Shown: piece by piece, positions 53,786 to 64,000 of the stretch | Position numbering within the stretch: the stretch's first letter is position 1 | How the letters are laid out: every line of letters starts with the position of its first letter | NCBI GenBank assembly: GCA_951640165.1 | Contig: OX621247.1 | Span: 26,944,001 to 27,008,000, forward strand | Direction of reading: 5' to 3' | Length of the DNA stretch: 64,000 nucleotides | Origin: Pseudoips prasinana | Lineage: Eukaryota; Arthropoda; Insecta; Lepidoptera; Nolidae | Notes under the pieces: model-generated | Told to the model about the DNA's origin: nothing | Database searches by the model: none | What the model saw: only the letters and a program-made list of their open reading frames with translations | Position numbers and translations under genes: made by a program

Positions 53786-54416
53786 TCCGATTTGTTCAGA
53801 GAATGTTTGACGAGGTCTTCCCCATCCGGTGCAGTTCTTTTTATAGCTAAAGGCAAGGACTTGATAGATTGTTGGGTAACAAAACTTGAAATAACTGTGA
53901 AAATATCTGTGAAAACTTTTAAATGATCTTCATCTTTTATTCTATGTGTCATTTGTATTCTAGCTGTAAGTTTTCTAAAGCAATAAAATAAAAATAAAAT
54001 GCGTCAATACCAACATTATATTATAACGTTTTCCACCTGACGTATTATCATCACTTTTCCATGTATGATAATATATATTTAACTTGGTATTATGGGTCCA
54101 TTAATAATTTCTACTACCAATCGCAAACCAAGCCCTCACTGTATAATATACATATATTTTATGGAAGCAGGTAACTGCACCTGTTAATGCCTTCATTATC
54201 TAGCCTCTATGCCGACGTCGCTCTATTGCTAAGAGCGACATATAATATGCAACTTAACCTGTCAAAGGAGTGATATCCTATTTCAAAGTGGCATGAGTGC
54301 CACTCCCAGCTAAGTATTTAAGTCATGCCTTATATTATGTTAACGTTGTATATTAATACGTGATGGTATATGTCTGGAACAATTTAGTTGTATTATTCAT
54401 TTGTTAGATAATGTGT
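53786..54416. other. No recognised gene
   Basis: A 64/63-aa pair of frames on opposite strands at 53732-53952 has no motif. The right end may contain the start of the SINE-E copy that the TIR element interrupts. Confidence 0.4.
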
Positions 54417-54425
54417 GGTAACCGT

Positions 54426-55409
54426 GGTTACACTACATTAATACGAAAAACTTTGTTCCGACAGTCACAAATACGAATTTCAAAATACCGACTTTCATAA
54501 TTCCGAATGGTAGTAAATTCCGAATATTACAACTCCGACTTATCATTACTCCTAGTTTTATAATTCCTAAATTTCAATATTCCTAACGTTTATAATTACT
54601 ATTCTCAAAATACCGAGCTTCAATAGATCGAATAACAAAAAGTCTGACTTAATGATAATTCGAAACATAAACAATACGAATAAAAATATTTTGTTTCCCC
54701 GGTCACAGTTCTAACCTAACAATAGAGGGGATCTGGCACTTGGCGGCTGCATGCAACATGCTAGCAGGCAGGCATGAAAAATGCAAGCAGGCATGCAGCA
54801 TGCAAGCAGGCATGCAGCATGCAAGCAGGAATCCAGCAAGCAAGCAGGCATGCAACATGCAGCAAGCATTGTTTCTGTCACGGCTCCGGCGCTGCGGGGT
54901 TTGGGCGGCTCCACGCGAGTTTATCGTCGCAGATGGTTTTAACGCTCACCACCGCAGCTTCGGCTTGCTCGAGAGAGGCTTGCCAGCCTCAGCCGCGGTG
55001 GCGGGCCTTCAAACCACCTGCTCCTCAGCTCGCGGGCCGCTCCACCCCTCCGCGCCTACGCGGGCTTAAATTACACTCTAAGGTATAGCAGACAAGACTA
55101 CGTGAAGTCGGTTTTGAAGCGATTCGTTTCTGTCACAAAATTTAGTAGTACAACATGTTGACTTTTAGTTTATTCGAAGTATTGAAATTCGGAATGTCGT
55201 TTGTCGGATCGAGAACCCTTCGAGCATTTGGCTCTTAGAACGTAAGAAAATCGGTTAACTAACAAATCGCATTTACGACTTTCGGTAAGATAAATTTCGT
55301 GATATTTAATAATAGACATTACAATTCTTAGGTATTATGAAATTCGGACTTTTGCAAATCGGAACAAAATATTTCGGAATAAAATATTTCGGAGTATTTG
55401 GGTGTTCCC
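54426..55409. mobile_element. 984-bp TIR element with 9-bp target duplication and iterated TTCCGA motifs
   Basis: Flanked by exact GGTAACCGT (54417-54425 and 55410-55418). Imperfect inverted termini are GGTTACACTACATTAATACG (left) and GGGAACACCCAAATACTCCG (right, minus strand). The left arm (54440-54700) repeats AATTCCGAAT / AATACCGAC / ACTCCGACT; the right arm (55150-55400) repeats the reverse complements (ATTCGGAAT, ATTCGGAC, TTTCGGAAT). The core (54720-55080) is GC-rich with a minisatellite and no transposase. A 9-bp duplication fits Mutator-like or Merlin-like transposons; neither is proven. Confidence 0.7.
54785..54860. repeat. 19-bp minisatellite, four units
   Basis: AAGCAGGCATGCAGCATGC repeats at 54785, 54804, 54823 (diverged) and 54842, with partial units on both sides. 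ORFs across it on both strands are products of the repeat. Confidence 0.85.
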
Positions 55410-55418
55410 GGTAACCGT

Positions 55419-55645
55419 GGCGTTTATCAGAAAGAATATCATCACCTTATCACCCGTGGGGGGCGTAGAAGTCGACTCGAGGGAATATCTACTAGAGGGC
55501 AGAAGCGTCTCTCTGAGTACTATGACCAATCATACTGCGATCGACAACCCGTCTGCCAAGCGTGGTGATTATGCCCCATATCAACCCAAGATGATTCTTG
55601 GGCGAGGCTTTTGTCCAGCAATAGACTTTTTACAGCTGTTATGAT
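55419..55645 (+). mobile_element. SINE-E, plus orientation
   Basis: AGAATATCATCACC, GGGGGCGTAGAAGTCGACTC, GAGGGAATATCTACTAGAGG, CTGCCAAGCGTGGTGATTAT and GAGGCTTTTGTCCAGCA are SINE-E in order. Its 5' end appears to lie left of the TIR element, which would make the TIR element an insertion in this SINE. Confidence 0.65.
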
Positions 55646-55687
55646 GTTCATTTGTAAGCAGGCACATGGGAAACAGAGATCCACTAG

Positions 55688-56089
55688 CTTTTTTAGGGTT
55701 CCGTAGCCAAATGGCAAAAAACGGAACCCTTATAGATTCGTCATTTCTGTCTGTCTGTCCGTCCGTATGTCACAGCTACTTTTTTCCGAAACTATAAGAG
55801 CTGTACTGTTGAAACTTGCGCGAGAGACACTTCCAAAGTGGTAAAATGAGTGTCCCCCCCCCCCTGTAACTTCTAAAATAAGAGAACGCTAAATCAATAA
55901 AAAATATATGATTTACATTACCATGCAAACTAACAACGAAAATTGGTTTGAACAAAATCAAGCAAGTAGTTTTTTTTTTAATACGTCATAAATAGTAAAC
56001 CGCAATTTGCTTTCATTGAATCCACTGAAATACTTGCTGCTACGGAACCCTTCATGGTCGAGTCCGACTCGTACTTGGCCGGTTTTTTT
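55688..56089 (+). mobile_element. GTTCCG repeat with internal deletion
   Basis: AGGGTTCCGTAGCCAAATGG to CTTGGCCGG. Relative to 23645-24250 the segment between GTTGAAACTTG and CGCGAGAGACACTTCC is missing. C run of 11 nt. Confidence 0.85.
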
Positions 56090-56344
56090 ATTTGCTTAGC
56101 TTTCCTGGTCACTACCAAAATCCAGCTTTTCCAAGATATAAAAAACTTGTGTGTACTTATGTACACGCGTTAGAAGTTATACTTCTTAATATACAACTTG
56201 AACATAGTTATCAATTTTCATACCACCTTGAACTAACGTCATGCTGTTAAATTTTTTGGTGTCGGTGTGCGCGCGCATCGTAAAAATTCACTCTCATCAT
56301 TTTTCTCCATCGCGTCAAAAGAAGTATAACTTCAATAATAATAA

Positions 56345-56560
56345 TAATTTTTTATTCAAGAAAAATGTGTACAAAATTATATCTATTATATTATAATAAT
56401 TTGTACCAAGCCAAACTATAGACAGTTTGTGCCTGTACTAGGTTAAACCTGTACCACAGGCGTTCTAATGGCTTCAAAAGTATACTTATCCTTTATTAAA
56501 AATTTAATCAATTTTTAATTATACTAATCAAAATCTAAAATATAATGTTAAAAAATTAAC
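56345..56560 (-). mobile_element. Possible LINE 3' UTR with (AAT)n tail
   Basis: AATAATAATAATTTTTTATT followed by CAAGCCAAACTATAGACAGT and CCTGTACTAGGTTAAACCTG. The shape fits a minus-strand LINE end; no ORF. Confidence 0.3.
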
Positions 56561-57068
56561 TTATTTTAGAAGACTAAATAAGATGTAAACTATCTAAATA
56601 TAGTTGAAATATTTTTTACTATTGTTATATTTATTATTTATTTTAAGTAATCAATATTTCGCTACTGTTACGTTTGTTACTATCAGTTATAGCGGTTTCG
56701 TGCGTAATAAATGAGTTAGAAAGAGGGTAGACATATTAGTTTGCACGTAAAAACTATAACACTCGTAATTCAAATTGATTCGTTAGTTAATCCCAAATCG
56801 TTGCGCTTGTACAGTGTTGAGATATTTGAGACTTAAAGCAAGTAACAAACATAAATACTTTACTCTTTATTGCACAGCAATTAGCTTTATAGCTGAGTTG
56901 GTTAAGGAGACAATAAATTGTATAACTGTATATATATTATTATTATATATTAATGACTAACAACACACCACCGCATCAAACAAAGAAACGCGTTTGGAGA
57001 AAACCCATTCGATACAATATATTATATACTTAATTCCACGTTGGCTAAACATACAGCTCATATCATAG
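56561..57068. other. No recognisable feature
   Basis: AT-rich, nothing recognised. Confidence 0.4.
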
Positions 57069-57069
57069 C

Positions 57070-57590
57070 TGACGGGCCTGTTGGCGTGGTTGGCAAATGC
57101 TTGCTTTTTCCACGCCGAAGGTCGTGGGTTCAATTCCCACCCAGGACAGACATTTGTGTGCACGAACATGTCTGTTTGTCCTGAGTCTGGGTGTACCTCT
57201 AATCTATATATATAAAAATCAATGCCACTTTTCGTTGTAATGTTATAACTCAACAACGCCTTTATCGATTTGCCTAATTTTGGTCTTGAATTATTCGTGG
57301 AAGGTTTGTACGTAGAGAAAATTTAATTCAACATCTTTTATCAATTTAAAAATTTTTTTGCTTTGAATAAATAAACTTATTAATCATTTTTTTATTAGTA
57401 TGCCTTATACGTAGCGAAGCACGTACCGGGCCGCTAGTTATCTATATATGTAAGTATGTATTCTCAAAAGCAAATTAGTATATGTAGTAAATCAGTTATC
57501 TGGTTTCCATAGTATAGGTACAAGCTCTGCTTAATTTGGGATTAGATAGTCGTGTGTAAATAAAGTCCCAGGATATTATTATTATATAAT
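57070..57590 (+). mobile_element. SINE-A split by Heli-3
   Basis: GACGGGCCTGTTGGCGTGGT (head) and GGTCGTGGGTTCAATTCCCA (B box) to GAGTCTGGGTGTA; then, after the Helitron, TTATCTATATATGTAAGTAT to GTCCCAGGATATTATTATT. Confidence 0.85.
57203..57437 (+). mobile_element. Non-autonomous Helitron, family Heli-3, inside SINE-A
   Basis: Starts TCTATATATATAAAAATCAA after A (57202), ends CCGGGCCGCTAG before T (57438). 235 bp, about 90% like 30884-31143 with small deletions. Confidence 0.9.
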
Positions 57591-57689
57591 AGTAAGCGGT
57601 TTCCGTTACCTAAGTATGCATCTTGCGTCACATATCTAAGTATACCTCTAACGCGTCGTAGATCCTTCCACCCTCAATGATGAACTCTG

Positions 57690-57780
57690 GCGTTCGTACT
57701 TGTAACCACTAGATAACAGTCGTTAAGCCATGTCACTGGCCTACCAGGTGGCTCAAACAACTCTGCCTACAATAAGTAAG
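57690..57780 (+). mobile_element. 5S-rRNA-like SINE, 3' part
   Basis: AACAGTCGTTAAGCCATGTC and GGCCTACCAGGTGGCTCAAA match the body at 35040-35090. Confidence 0.55.
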
Positions 57781-58867
57781 TAATCCAATAAACCTTGCCA
57801 ATTAAATGTATTTAGATGGTGATAAATCATCATTGCGAGACGTAAATACGTCATATAAACGTCCAATATAATCACATAACCTCTTATAATCTTTAACCGT
57901 ATCTCCAAATCACGGTGCTTCAGCAAAATAATATAGGCCATGTTTCCAAGTTCCCAAACATAACGATGCCAGTTTCGCGAAAATATCGAATCCGTTTACG
58001 CGATCGTCGATATTTTAGCTATGTCCGCACAAACACGTGTTTGGAACACCATTTATCATAGCACAAATATCAATAACTTGGTCGTGAGGTCGACAGTAAC
58101 TAATGGTACTCAGGAATGGTGTAGGCGCGGCAATAGGTATAATGTGCTGAGATTTTTGGGAAGAACATTTAGGACAACTGATACGTGGTTAAGTGAGCAC
58201 TTAGGTGTATTTGAAATGGATGTGGTTATCTATTGAGGTCTTCGGCCGACGTATAGTAGGAATCTGTAGGAGTGAGTACACGTAAGTTGCCATACTAATA
58301 CCATTATTTTGCAGAGGGGTCTTAATATATTACCTACTTATATTATACAGCTAGTCCAAGTTTTGCAATCAATGTTGTTTTAAAATATAAGTACTATTAA
58401 AGTCACTATTTTAAACTTTTACTTACCAAATATCTGATGACCCCCTTAGATGTTTTATGATATCTTTAAGTCATTGTACCAGACTTATAGTGATTTAAAG
58501 ATATAAAAAAATGTAACATATCATATAATATCCGAGGATATAATATCCTACATTATATGTCCACGTACGTATGTTATCACGTTATCTTGGTTAGTTCTAA
58601 TTCGTCAGTGACGATTGTGTATTTTAATACGTACAGTTTTTATAAATCCGATCAGCCTACTTGCATAGTATATTATTGTATTTGATTGATTTGTATTTGT
58701 GTAGTCCGTAGTTATATTATTGTATTATTTCTATTTCAAAGCCACGAGAAAACATGAGGAGCCTTTACAACTGGCAGTCATAGTATATAAAAATATATAC
58801 CTACAGCATTTAAGCGGGATGACTGTAAATAAGTCGTAGGAAGTTAATCTATTTTAAATTATTAAAA
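57781..58867. other. No recognisable gene
   Basis: The 71-aa plus frame 58021-58236 has no motif. Otherwise AT-rich DNA. Confidence 0.4.
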
Positions 58868-59380
58868 TATTTGCTTGATATATGTATATATCTCTTCGGT
58901 TAAATTAATAAACGTATTTTTTTAATTTTGAGGAACTAGGTACATATTACTTTCATTTTTAACTTAAACATATTAACTTAAACACTTAATTTTAAAAACT
59001 CTTGTAATACCATTAATACACAACACACAAAATACTAACTTTTATCCTAAATAATCTCTTTTCTTTGGTTGCCTGGAAGAGATCATTGCTGTATATATGT
59101 ATATATCCCTTCGGTTGAAATGAAATAAACGTAGTTAATCGCTTATAAATTATTTAAATATTTGCTGTATATATCCCTTCGGTTGAAATTAAATAAACGT
59201 ATTTTTTTTAATTTTGATTAACTAGGTACATATTACTTTCATTTTAAACTAACTTACTTATGTATTAACTTAAACACTTCATTTTAAAAACTCTTGTAAT
59301 ACCATTAATACACAACACACAAAATACGCAACTGCCCTCTTAAATAATCCCTTTTCCTTGGTTGCCTGGAAGAGATCACA
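58868..59380. repeat. Tandem duplication, ~293-bp period
   Basis: CTTCGGTTGAAATTAAATAA, AACTAGGTACATATTACTTT, CTTGTAATACCATTAATACA and GGTTGCCTGGAAGAGATCA occur in both 58868-59089 and 59160-59380. A third partial head is at 59092-59135. Confidence 0.8.
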
Positions 59381-59478
59381 TGTTAGTGATAAGACTGCCA
59401 ATTGTATACCTCTTAACATGCTCCTGTGATTGTGTGATTTTACTATGAAGTGCAATAAAGAGTTAATCTAACTATCTA
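59356..59478 (+). mobile_element. Lepidopteran repeat 3' end (GGTTGCCTGGAAGAGATC family)
   Basis: TTGGTTGCCTGGAAGAGATC, AGTGATAAGACTGCC and GTGCAATAAAGAGTTAATC are a tail familiar from lepidopteran retroelements, with a polyadenylation-type AATAAA. Confidence 0.5.
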
Positions 59479-60021
59479 GGTATAGGTAATTATGCAAATC
59501 ATTGAACATCTACATCTACATATACTTAATCTTTGTCTGCCGCTTTAGCGCTATCTCCGATATGAATATGAAGTTTTGTTTTGACACTTCCACGGATGAA
59601 ACTCCAAATGATTTATAGTAGTGTTCAACTTACTCAAACTAGGCGAAGATTTCAGATTGTGTCTGCGGTTCGGAATATATTTTACTGGAACGATTTCAGA
59701 TTTAATCTTTTATCTGGCTCGTTGGCTTGTCTAAGATAGATAGAAGGATAATGCGTTACGAAGGTGGTGGGTACAGGGGTTTACTAAATGTGTATTATTC
59801 ATTCTTATAATTAACCCTCAATCTGATAATAGTATACTAGCCTGGCCATAAACACCTCATTTAAGACTCTATAGCGTTGCAATAAGAGTTGAAACTAATA
59901 AATTATGAACATATTTTATGGTAAATTAAGGGTTAAAACTGACCGGAGGAGCTAATATAGTGAAAAATTGTAAAAGTCAGGTTAATCCAATATTAAAATT
60001 CAGTACGTAAGGTACGGTATT
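59479..60021. other. No recognisable feature
   Basis: Nothing recognised. Confidence 0.4.
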
Positions 60022-60476
60022 TCCTAAATATAATCTAAAATAATATGCATTCAGACAACCGAACGAGCAGATATTTTGTTGGCCTACTAAATAATTACTT
60101 TAAGAGGACCAAATCCCGTGTTATGCCCGCTTGAGTATGTTTCACCGGACCGTCGCAACGGGGCCGTGTTGAAGCCGATAGTAGATGAACCCTCTGAGTT
60201 TGTTTCGCTGGGTCTTCTTAGTTGGGGCGCATTGGATCCGGTGGTAGCATTAAAGCGCGACCGTCTTTAGAAACACAAGGTCCGTCATAATAATAATATT
60301 TAATTCGTACTTTAATATAGGCAGAACCATTCGGACAATATGTAGTAAAATATAGCTTAAACTATAAATTTCGATAATAAAACCTAAACATAATCTCCTT
60401 GACAATAACTTAATACAAGCTAGCAAAATTTCATTACTATTACAAAATAAAGTCTACGTGGAGAAAAACTTTTATT
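60022..60476 (+). mobile_element. LINE-A 3' UTR copy
   Basis: CCTAAATATAATCTAAAATA to GTCTACGTGGAGAAAAACTT, including the 63-bp tandem repeat; a distal internal segment is deleted. Confidence 0.85.
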
Positions 60477-60489
60477 GGAATTAAGTTCC

Positions 60490-60785
60490 TTATCGCGCGT
60501 TGTGAAAGGGGGCTAGACGGAAAAAATTCTTACGAAGAGTTGTCACGACACTTTTTCCAGCTGTGCGGCGTGCGCATGTTTCTCTGTCTGTCTCTCTCTC
60601 TCTCTCTTATAGAAAGCAAGCCTTATAGATATTTTCATTTCTATTTCGCATTGAACAGTGTGGTGTTGCGACGATTATTTTTGTTGAGTGTATACAGGTT
60701 TTTTGTACTTACATAATAAATAACTTCGTTCCATCCGGGTGTCCCTTGACACCTCTCAAGTTTTTTTATTTTACCCGTTACAATT
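60490..60785 (+). repeat. Possible LTR remnant
   Basis: Contains a (TC)n run, an AATAAATAA signal at 60716 and TTTACCCGTTACA near the end. The polyadenylation-like arrangement suggests an LTR, but no target duplication, primer site or partner LTR was found. Confidence 0.25.
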
Positions 60786-60822
60786 TTTCACGATATTAAC
60801 TGGAACACTGTGAGACAGAGAA

Positions 60823-60873
60823 GGTGAGCGTTGACGCATCACAAGGGGCCTGTGGTGCATCAACGCTCAGCTT
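60823..60873. repeat. 19-bp inverted repeat
   Basis: TGAGCGTTGACGCATCACA and TGTGGTGCATCAACGCTCA pair with two mismatches. Confidence 0.75.
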
Positions 60874-61172
60874 CCCTTAAACCTACATCTGAGTCGCAAG
60901 TCTCAGACTCAGTCGAGTGGTCCTTCGTGTATCCATGGAATGCTAAGAATTAGATATTCTAATACTTTACTAACTAATAGCACTTCTTATTATAAGAAGT
61001 ATCCAATGCTTTGTATGAAAAAGAAATCATCAAGAAACAAGTAGTGTAATCAGTGCACAAAAGCGCAAACCCTCGCATTTTCTATTACTCTCGGGCGTCC
61101 ATTGTATTTTTCTATACTTACCCACCCACATCAAGATGTCGTAAGCAAACTCTTCAGCCTCCCCTCACTAAT

Positions 61173-62313
61173 GCATCTTGTGGAATACCTACTTAATCAG
61201 AGCAGAGATTTACCTCATGCAGGGATAATATACAGACTGTTGTATTGGAGTTATTATAAATAAATGGAAAATACAATCTCGTTTTTTTACAGTCATGTGT
61301 TTTAAAATGTTGCATCATTGCTAAATGAGTAAGGTGAATAAATGAATTTCAATTATACTTTTGGTATCAAAAATTGTTAAAAGCTAAAGATATACCATAC
61401 TGTATTGCTTTTTACCGCTTTTGATCTATACATAATAATATAATAAAATCGTAAAAAAGTCAAAACTGTATAAGTATTGAATATTTTTTAAAAAGGATAC
61501 TTGGGGCGTGATCTACAATCGAAATCGAAGCCAAAAATATAGTTTTTAGAATTTTGTCTGTTTATCTGTTTTTCTGTATGTATGTCCGGGCTAAACTCAA
61601 AAAGTAGGTACTGCATGGATTTACTTCAAATTTTGCATGAATAATACTATGAGGTCGGGTCAACATATGGGCTACATATTATCACGCTATCACCTACGGG
61701 GGAGGAGCTGTGATAATTTATAAAATGTATCGCGGGTAAAACCGCGGGGCACAGCACGTTATAAATAAATGGAAAATACAATCTCGTTTTATTACAATGA
61801 TGTGTTTTAAAATGTTGCATCATTGCTACAAGAGTAAGGTGAATAAATGAATTTCAATTAAACTTTTGGTATCAAAAATTGTTAAAAGCTAAAGATATAT
61901 ACCATACTCTATTGCTTTTCACCGCTTTTGATAACTAATAAAAATGTCAAGACCATATTATGAGAAAGATGTTTTTGTCAAGATGGTTTGATCTTGTGGA
62001 ATACCTACTTAATCAGAGCAGAGATTTACATGCAGGGATAATATACAGACTGTTGTATTGGAGTTATTATAAACTAGTGGAAAATACAGTCTTGTTTTTA
62101 TTACAGTCATGTGCTTTAAAATGTTGCATCATTGCTACAAGAGTAAGGTGAATAAATGAATTTCAATTAAACTTTTGGTATCAAAAATTGTTAAAAGCTT
62201 TAGATATATACCATACTGAACATATCTATTGCTTTTTACCGCTTTTGATAACTAACAAAAATGGCAAGACCATATTATGATAAAGATGCTTTTGTCATAA
62301 TATGGTGCTTGTG
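61173..62313 (+). repeat. Three-copy tandem unit, interrupted by Helitron-2
   Basis: CTTGTGGAATACCTACTTAA, GTTGCATCATTGCTA and AACTTTTGGTATCAAAAATT recur in R1 (61173-61424), R2 (61759-61991) and R3 (61992-62313) with an R2-R3 period of about 308 bp. R2 lacks the first part of the unit. Confidence 0.85.
61425..61758 (+). mobile_element. Helitron-2, uninterrupted copy
   Basis: TCTATACATAATAATATAAT after A (61424); end CCGCGGGGCACAGCACG before T, a changed CTAG. 334 bp, colinear with the two halves at 25098-25268 and 28313-28468. Confidence 0.8.
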
Positions 62314-62515
62314 ATTCGTATTGATTGCTTGCTTACCGTATGGGTAGTAATTACCCTAATGTCAGAGTTGTTCAAGCCTCCCAGTAGGCCTCTGACATGG
62401 CATATCGACTGTTATCTAATGACGACAACCGGGACCGACAGCTTAACCTTTGCCCTCCGAAGCACGCAGAAGCTCAGATATTAAACCACTTTGGTGGCTA
62501 AACTGGACTGACCGT
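62314..62515 (-). mobile_element. 5S-rRNA-like SINE
   Basis: TATGGGTAGTAATTACCCTA, TCAGAGTTGTTCAAGCCTCC and ACCGGGACCGACAGCTTAAC on the plus strand are the reverse of the body; GGACTGACCGTGTACCGCG is the decayed head. Confidence 0.65.
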
Positions 62516-62617
62516 GTACCGCGTTATTTCTGTGTTTTTAGGGATGGATTACCCACATTTAAAACAAAAATATCTTTAGTTAAGTAGACTTTTGATTGAA
62601 GCATGCAATAATTGACT

Positions 62618-62690
62618 GCACGTGTGGCAGAGCGGTGTAGACAGGGTTCCAGTCTCGCACAGGACAACTGCTGTTCTGAGTCTGCTCTCA
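62618..62690 (+). mobile_element. SINE-2 fragment with large deletion
   Basis: GCACGTGTGGCAGAGCGGTG (A box), TTCCAGTCTCGCACAGGACA and TTCTGAGTCTG. Confidence 0.55.
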
Positions 62691-62760
62691 CCAAATCGTA
62701 AGTGATCGGCGACGTTAAGCACCTAGGCTCGCGGTCAATCCATAGATAAGTGACAAATCA
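62688..62760 (+). mobile_element. 5S-rRNA-like SINE head
   Basis: CTCACCAAATCGTAAGTGAT, CGGCGACGTTAAGCACCTAG and GCTCGCGGTCAATCCATAGA; starts directly after the SINE-2 fragment. Confidence 0.6.
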
Positions 62761-63257
62761 TTCTATTGCTTAGACCTGAAATTGATGTTGCCTATTTTGG
62801 TACAAGAAATATGTGTTCTGCACATATACATCCTATCCAATGCCCTTAATCTGCACCCTTTAATAAACCCCTCTATAAACCAAATAATAAGAAACAGATG
62901 AAGCAGAGTAATACCCAGTAATACCTTTGAAGACTTTATTTACAAACCTCCGAAGTAAATCCAGTGCTGTAGGGGATATCTCATTACTAACTTTTGTTCG
63001 GCCGGTTAACTTCAGTCCCGTTACCCGCTTCTTATAACTTTACTTATTTACTTCTGTTACTTGTGGCAACACTCGCAATGAAACTATTTCGGTGTTGCCA
63101 ATTTATTGTGAGATTAGAGTAGTGAGGTTATTTGTTTCGTAAACAATAAATGTTAATTTGCTATTAAAAAAATACAGTTTTATAGGCGGTTTTTTATTTA
63201 TTTTTAGTTAATTTCGATCGATTTACTCGTACTTACTATAAAAAGAAAAATGGACTT
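62761..63257. other. No recognisable feature
   Basis: Nothing recognised. Confidence 0.4.
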
Positions 63258-63455
63258 CACGTGTGGCGCAGCGGCAAAGACAGTCGCCTCGCCGCTTCGT
63301 GTCGCGGGTTCGAGCCCCGCGCCGGACAACTATTTGTGTGAACCATAAATAGTTGTTCTGAGTCTGGATGTAGGTAATTTGTGTCCCTCTATTATATGTT
63401 TGTAAAGGACCCCGCGACATAGGGATTAGATTCCCTAGTGCAGGCGTTGTCTTTT
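63258..63455 (+). mobile_element. SINE-2, best-preserved copy
   Basis: CACGTGTGGCGCAGCGGCAA, CGCGGGTTCGAGCCCCGCGC, AACTATTTGTGTGAACC, GTTCTGAGTCTGGATGTAGG, CCCCGCGACATAGGGATTAG and GCGTTGTC are all present in order. Confidence 0.85.
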
Positions 63456-63517
63456 TCAAGAAAAAAATAAAATAAAATATTGAACGTATTTCACGTTTTT
63501 TTGTTGTTATTTCTTTC

Positions 63518-63745
63518 TTTATCGTATGGGCAGTGGTTACCCTGGTGTCAGAGTTGTTCAAGCCACCCAGTAGGACTCTGAGATGGCCACGACCGTCTTC
63601 TTATTAGAACAACCGGGAACGACAGCTTAGCGTGCCCTCTGAAGCACGGAGACGCTCAGAAATTAAACCTTGACTGTCACCCATCTATGGACTGACCGCG
63701 CGTGTAGATGCTTTCCCTCTCCCATCACTTACGGACCAGTGAATG
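63518..63745 (-). mobile_element. 5S-rRNA-like SINE
   Basis: The minus strand reads CTTACG-type start, CGCGCGGTCAGTCCATAGAT, GGGTGACAGTCAAGG, then GCGTCTCCGTGCTTCAGAGG and the body to GTAACCACTGCCCATACGAT. Confidence 0.7.
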
Positions 63746-63831
63746 CATTGGCTATGAGCGCTTCAACGTTAAATACTTCCATAAAACAAGCCATAGAAAA
63801 AACCATACGTATTATTTTAGTTTATAATATA

Positions 63832-64000
63832 CTAGCTGTGCCCCGCGGTTTTACCCGCGTGAAATTTTATAAATTATCACAACTCATCCACCGTAGGTGA
63901 TAGCGTGATAATATGTAGCCTATATGTTGACCCGACCTCTTAGTAGTATTCATGCAAAATTTTAAGTAAATCCATTCAGTACTTTTTGAGTTTAGCCCGG
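63832..64000 (-). mobile_element. Helitron-2, cut by window end
   Basis: The 3' end CCGCGGGGCACAGCTAG is followed by T (complement of A at 63831). The body (TGAGGTCGGG reversed, GGATTTACTTAAAATTTTGC) matches Helitron-2. The 5' end lies beyond 64000. Confidence 0.85.

Noticed and set aside
54711..55088. ORFs with Cys/Met/Ala/Gln-rich repeats on both strands
   Set aside because: They are translations of the 19-bp minisatellite and the GC-rich core; both strands are open for the same reason.

Overview
The window is AT-rich eukaryotic DNA that looks like a moth or butterfly (Lepidoptera). I recognise this from the repeat families: tRNA-headed SINEs, short Helitrons ending in GGGCCGCTAG or GGGGCACAGCTAG, a repeat ending in a CTCGCACTTGGCCGG-type sequence, an RTE-type LINE with a (TGA)n tail, and a LINE with a (TTTA)n tail. 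I see no convincing host protein-coding exon, rRNA gene or intact tRNA gene. Every open frame I can interpret is retrotransposon protein. The remaining frames are short, unconserved-looking, or read through repeats. The best description is intergenic or intronic DNA built from layers of transposon insertions.

Layout. 0-13 kb: Helitron, foldback MITEs, a SINE-A split by another repeat, the 3' third of a LINE-A copy (1944-3315), SINEs and hairpins, and a foldback SINE-E. 13-25 kb: a GC-rich MITE with TAA duplications, minisatellite and segmental duplications, a LINE C-terminal zinc-finger-region fragment, LINE-A tails, an inverted repeat with 88-nt arms (22.5 kb), and a SINE split by a MITE. 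25-28.5 kb: a Helitron split by the longest LINE-A copy (EN + RT, minus strand). 28.5-42 kb: SINEs, a Helitron, 5S-rRNA-like SINEs, and a 397-bp TA-flanked MITE. 42-44.3 kb: an RTE tail split by a SINE, an RT fragment, and a foldback whose arms carry reverse-transcriptase motif A. 45-50 kb: tandem duplications, SINEs, MITEs, a Helitron. 50-52.4 kb: a 5'-truncated RTE inside a SINE-A with a 14-bp target duplication. 54.4-55.4 kb: a 984-bp TIR element with a 9-bp target duplication and arms full of TTCCGA-type motifs. 55-64 kb: more SINEs, Helitrons, a LINE-A tail, and a triplicated unit with a Helitron at one joint.

The autonomous machines represented are a CR1/Jockey-superclade LINE (LINE-A) and an RTE LINE. 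Both copies are broken. SINE-D and SINE-E carry tails like the RTE 3' end and were probably mobilised by it. Nesting gives a partial order of events: SINE-A is older than RTE, the SINE-A-inserted Helitron and REP-B; Helitron-2 is older than LINE-A copy B; RTE tail is older than SINE-4; SINE-E is older than the 54.4-kb TIR element. Family names such as SINE-A, LINE-A and REP-B are labels local to this report.
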